NCBI RefSeq assembly: GCF_030717955.1
Contig: NZ_JAUZVY010000006.1
Coordinates: 124,001-188,000, forward strand
Source of the DNA: Alkalimonas delamerensis
GTDB taxonomy: Bacteria; Pseudomonadota; Gammaproteobacteria; Enterobacterales; Alteromonadaceae
Length of the DNA stretch: 64,000 bases
Direction of reading: 5' to 3'
Position 1 is the first letter of the stretch; each line of letters opens with the position of its first letter. The position numbers and the translations under genes were made by a program. Under the pieces are notes generated by a model. The model was given only the letters and a program-made list of their open reading frames with translations. It did not search any database and had not been told where the DNA came from. This document shows, in pieces, positions 62,341-64,000 of the stretch.

Positions 62341-64000
62341 ATGACCAAGTCCCTTCTAAGCACGGTCGCTCTGGCTGTCAGCCTGGCCCTGACTGGCTGC
62401 AGCGGCGAAGCGCCGGTGAATCAGAGCCCAAGCCAGCAACAGCAAGCCCCAACCCTGAGCTCCGGCATTGAGCTGCACAACATGGACACCAGTGTTGCGC
62501 CGCAGCAGAACTTCTTCCGCTTCGTCAACGGCAACTGGCTGGAGCGCACTGAAATCCCAGCCGACCGGGCGCGCTGGGGCAGTTTTGACGAGCTGCGTGA
62601 AGTGGCCGAGCAGCATGTGCTGGACATCATTCTGGAACTGGCCGAAGGGCAACACGCCCAAAACAGCGATGCACAAAAAATTGCCGATCTGTTTCGTTCA
62701 TTTCTGGATACAGAAACCATTGAGTCTCTGGGCTTGATGCCGTTGCAGCCAGAACTGGATCGTATCAGTGCCCTGCAAAGCCATGCTGATCTGGCCAAAC
62801 TTTGGGGGGAATGGCAGCACATTCGCAGTGGCGTGCCGATGGTGCTCTTTGTCGGCCAGGATCAACGTCAATCCGATCAATACATCACCGCTGCCACCCA
62901 GTCCGGTTTAGGCATGCCGGATCGCGACTATTACTTAAAAGATGATGAGCGCTCGCTGCAAATTTTGCAGGAATACCAAAACCTGATCCAGCGCTTCTGG
63001 CAGCTGGCGGGTTGGGAGCAGGGCGAGCAGGCGGCTGAAACCATCCTGGCGATTGAGCGGCAATTGGCCGAAGCGCAGTGGAGCCGCATCCAAAACCGCG
63101 ATCGCAATGCCACCTACAACAAAATGACCCCGGCAGAGCTGGCCGAAAGCGCCCCCGGCTTTGACTGGGCCAGCATGCTCACGGCGGCGCAATTGGCAGA
63201 CATCGATGCACTGGTGATCCGCCAGCCCAGCTACTTCACCGATTTCGCGGCTTTGCAGCAGCAGATCCCGCTGAGTGAATGGCAGGATTACCTGCGGTTT
63301 CACTTGCTGCGAAGCAGTGCCTCCATGCTGCCATCGGCCTTTGATGACGCCAGCTTCGACTTTTTTGGCCGGGTCTTGAGTGGCCAGCAAGAGCAGCGCA
63401 GCCGGGAAAAACGTGCCGTCCAGACCACCGAGCAAATGCTGGGCTTTTTGGTGGGTCAAAAGTACGTCGAGCGTCACTTTCAACCCGAAGCCAAGGCGCG
63501 AATGGATGAAATGGTGCAAAACTTTATGGTGGCGTTCAGCCAGGCCATCGATGAACTGGAGTGGATGAGCGATGCCACCAAGGCGGAAGCTCAGGCCAAG
63601 CTGGCCAGCTTTAATACCAAAATTGGCTACCCGGATGTCTGGCGCGATTACGATTGCGTCACCATTGCCGCCAATGATCTGCTGGGCAACGCCCGGCGCA
63701 GCGCCCAGTGCGAGTACGAGCGGATGATTGGTCGCTTAGGCCAGCCGGTCAACCGGGACGAGTGGGGCATGACACCGCAAACCGTCAACGCTTACTACAG
63801 TTCGACCATGAATGAAATCGTCTTTCCGGCCGCCATTTTGCAGCCGCCATTCTTTGATGTGATCGCCGACGATGCGCTGAACTATGGTGCCATTGGTGCC
63901 GTCATTGGCCACGAAATTACCCACGGCTTTGATGATCAGGGCCGCCGCTCCGATGGCGAGGGCAACCTGCGTGACTGGTGGACTGAAGAAGATGAGCGTC
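62341..64000 (+). CDS. M13 family metallopeptidase, lipoprotein (PepO/neprilysin type; 3' end beyond window)
   Basis: 553 residues are visible of an expected ~690. Lipoprotein signal LALTGCSG, then the N-terminal M13 domain (FFRFVNGNWLERTEIPADRARWGSF), and near the right edge the substrate loop VNAYYSSTMNEIVFPAAILQ in family terms and the zinc motif HEITHGFDDQG. The distal zinc Glu (ExxA/GD) lies beyond the window. AGGAA lies 8 nt before the ATG. It would degrade short peptides in the periplasm. The 222 nt upstream hold no visible gene. Confidence 0.93.
   Translation, partial: MTKSLLSTVALAVSLALTGCSGEAPVNQSPSQQQQAPTLSSGIELHNMDTSVAPQQNFFRFVNGNWLERTEIPADRARWGSFDELREVAEQHVLDIILELAEGQHAQNSDAQKIADLFRSFLDTETIESLGLMPLQPELDRISALQSHADLAKLWGEWQHIRSGVPMVLFVGQDQRQSDQYITAATQSGLGMPDRDYYLKDDERSLQILQEYQNLIQRFWQLAGWEQGEQAAETILAIERQLAEAQWSRIQNRDRNATYNKMTPAELAESAPGFDWASMLTAAQLADIDALVIRQPSYFTDFAALQQQIPLSEWQDYLRFHLLRSSASMLPSAFDDASFDFFGRVLSGQQEQRSREKRAVQTTEQMLGFLVGQKYVERHFQPEAKARMDEMVQNFMVAFSQAIDELEWMSDATKAEAQAKLASFNTKIGYPDVWRDYDCVTIAANDLLGNARRSAQCEYERMIGRLGQPVNRDEWGMTPQTVNAYYSSTMNEIVFPAAILQPPFFDVIADDALNYGAIGAVIGHEITHGFDDQGRRSDGEGNLRDWWTEEDER

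Overview
The window is an ordinary-looking stretch of a gammaproteobacterial chromosome with moderately high GC and dense, short-spaced genes. Gene content (cysGDN with an SLC13 permease, ilvGMDA behind an attenuator, ilvIH, argA, proB, a YgiC-type glutathionylspermidine-synthase-like operon, several lipoproteins and outer-membrane barrels) suggests an Alteromonadales/Chromatiaceae-type organism near Rheinheimera, Alishewanella or Arsukibacterium. That placement is inferred from gene content, not from any search. No CRISPR array, prophage, rRNA, convincing tRNA or transposase gene was seen.

Layout. 1-2.1 kb: a GTPase with a membrane partner (DUF3482/DUF2868). 2.4-4.8 kb: ahpC-ahpF. 4.8-5.6 kb: a TacAT-like toxin-antitoxin pair. 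5.7-10.2 kb: a lipoprotein M16 protease and a lipoprotein serine hydrolase. 10.5-12.8 kb: a katG with a signal peptide. 12.9-14.2 kb: rhlE. 14.5-21.4 kb: a sulfate-activation operon cysG-cysD-cysN-SLC13-cysC-cysQ. 21.4-25.5 kb: an outer-membrane barrel, rsuA, a GlsB-like protein, a three-lipoprotein cassette (CsgG-like, DUF4810, DUF799) and a DUF1289 protein. 25.6-31.5 kb: ilv leader/attenuator and ilvG-M-D-A (no ilvE). 31.5-41.4 kb: secreted alpha-amylase, a periplasmic binding protein, a beta-solenoid protein, a chemoreceptor, an Nramp-like transporter and a penicillin-acylase lipoprotein. 41.6-43.8 kb: ilvIH. 44-49 kb: cnoX, an outer-membrane protein, a response regulator, a methyltransferase and two tandem acyltransferases. 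49.3-52.3 kb: divergent speA and speE. 52.4-58 kb: YiaD-like OmpA lipoprotein, proB, a large esterase-like protein and argA. 58.4-62.1 kb: an ornithine-decarboxylase-like gene and a DUF350-DUF1190-YgiC operon. 62.3 kb to the end: an M13 metallopeptidase cut off by the window edge.

How the genes work together. Three themes recur. Peroxide defence is covered by ahpCF and a probably periplasmic KatG. Branched-chain amino acid synthesis is covered by two acetolactate synthases (IlvGM and IlvIH), with a leader peptide and terminator that read as a textbook attenuator. Polyamine metabolism is spread over 49-62 kb: speA, speE, an ODC-like decarboxylase and a glutathionylspermidine-synthase-like ATP-grasp protein, next to argA.

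The least explained material is intergenic. Two MITE-like elements (56465-56730 and 59600-59908) have different perfect terminal inverted repeats but share a 60-nt core whose stem shows paired changes between the copies. The first has supplied the last seven codons and stop codon of argA. A third palindromic repeat lies upstream of cnoX, and a 107-nt hairpin lies between ilvD and ilvA.
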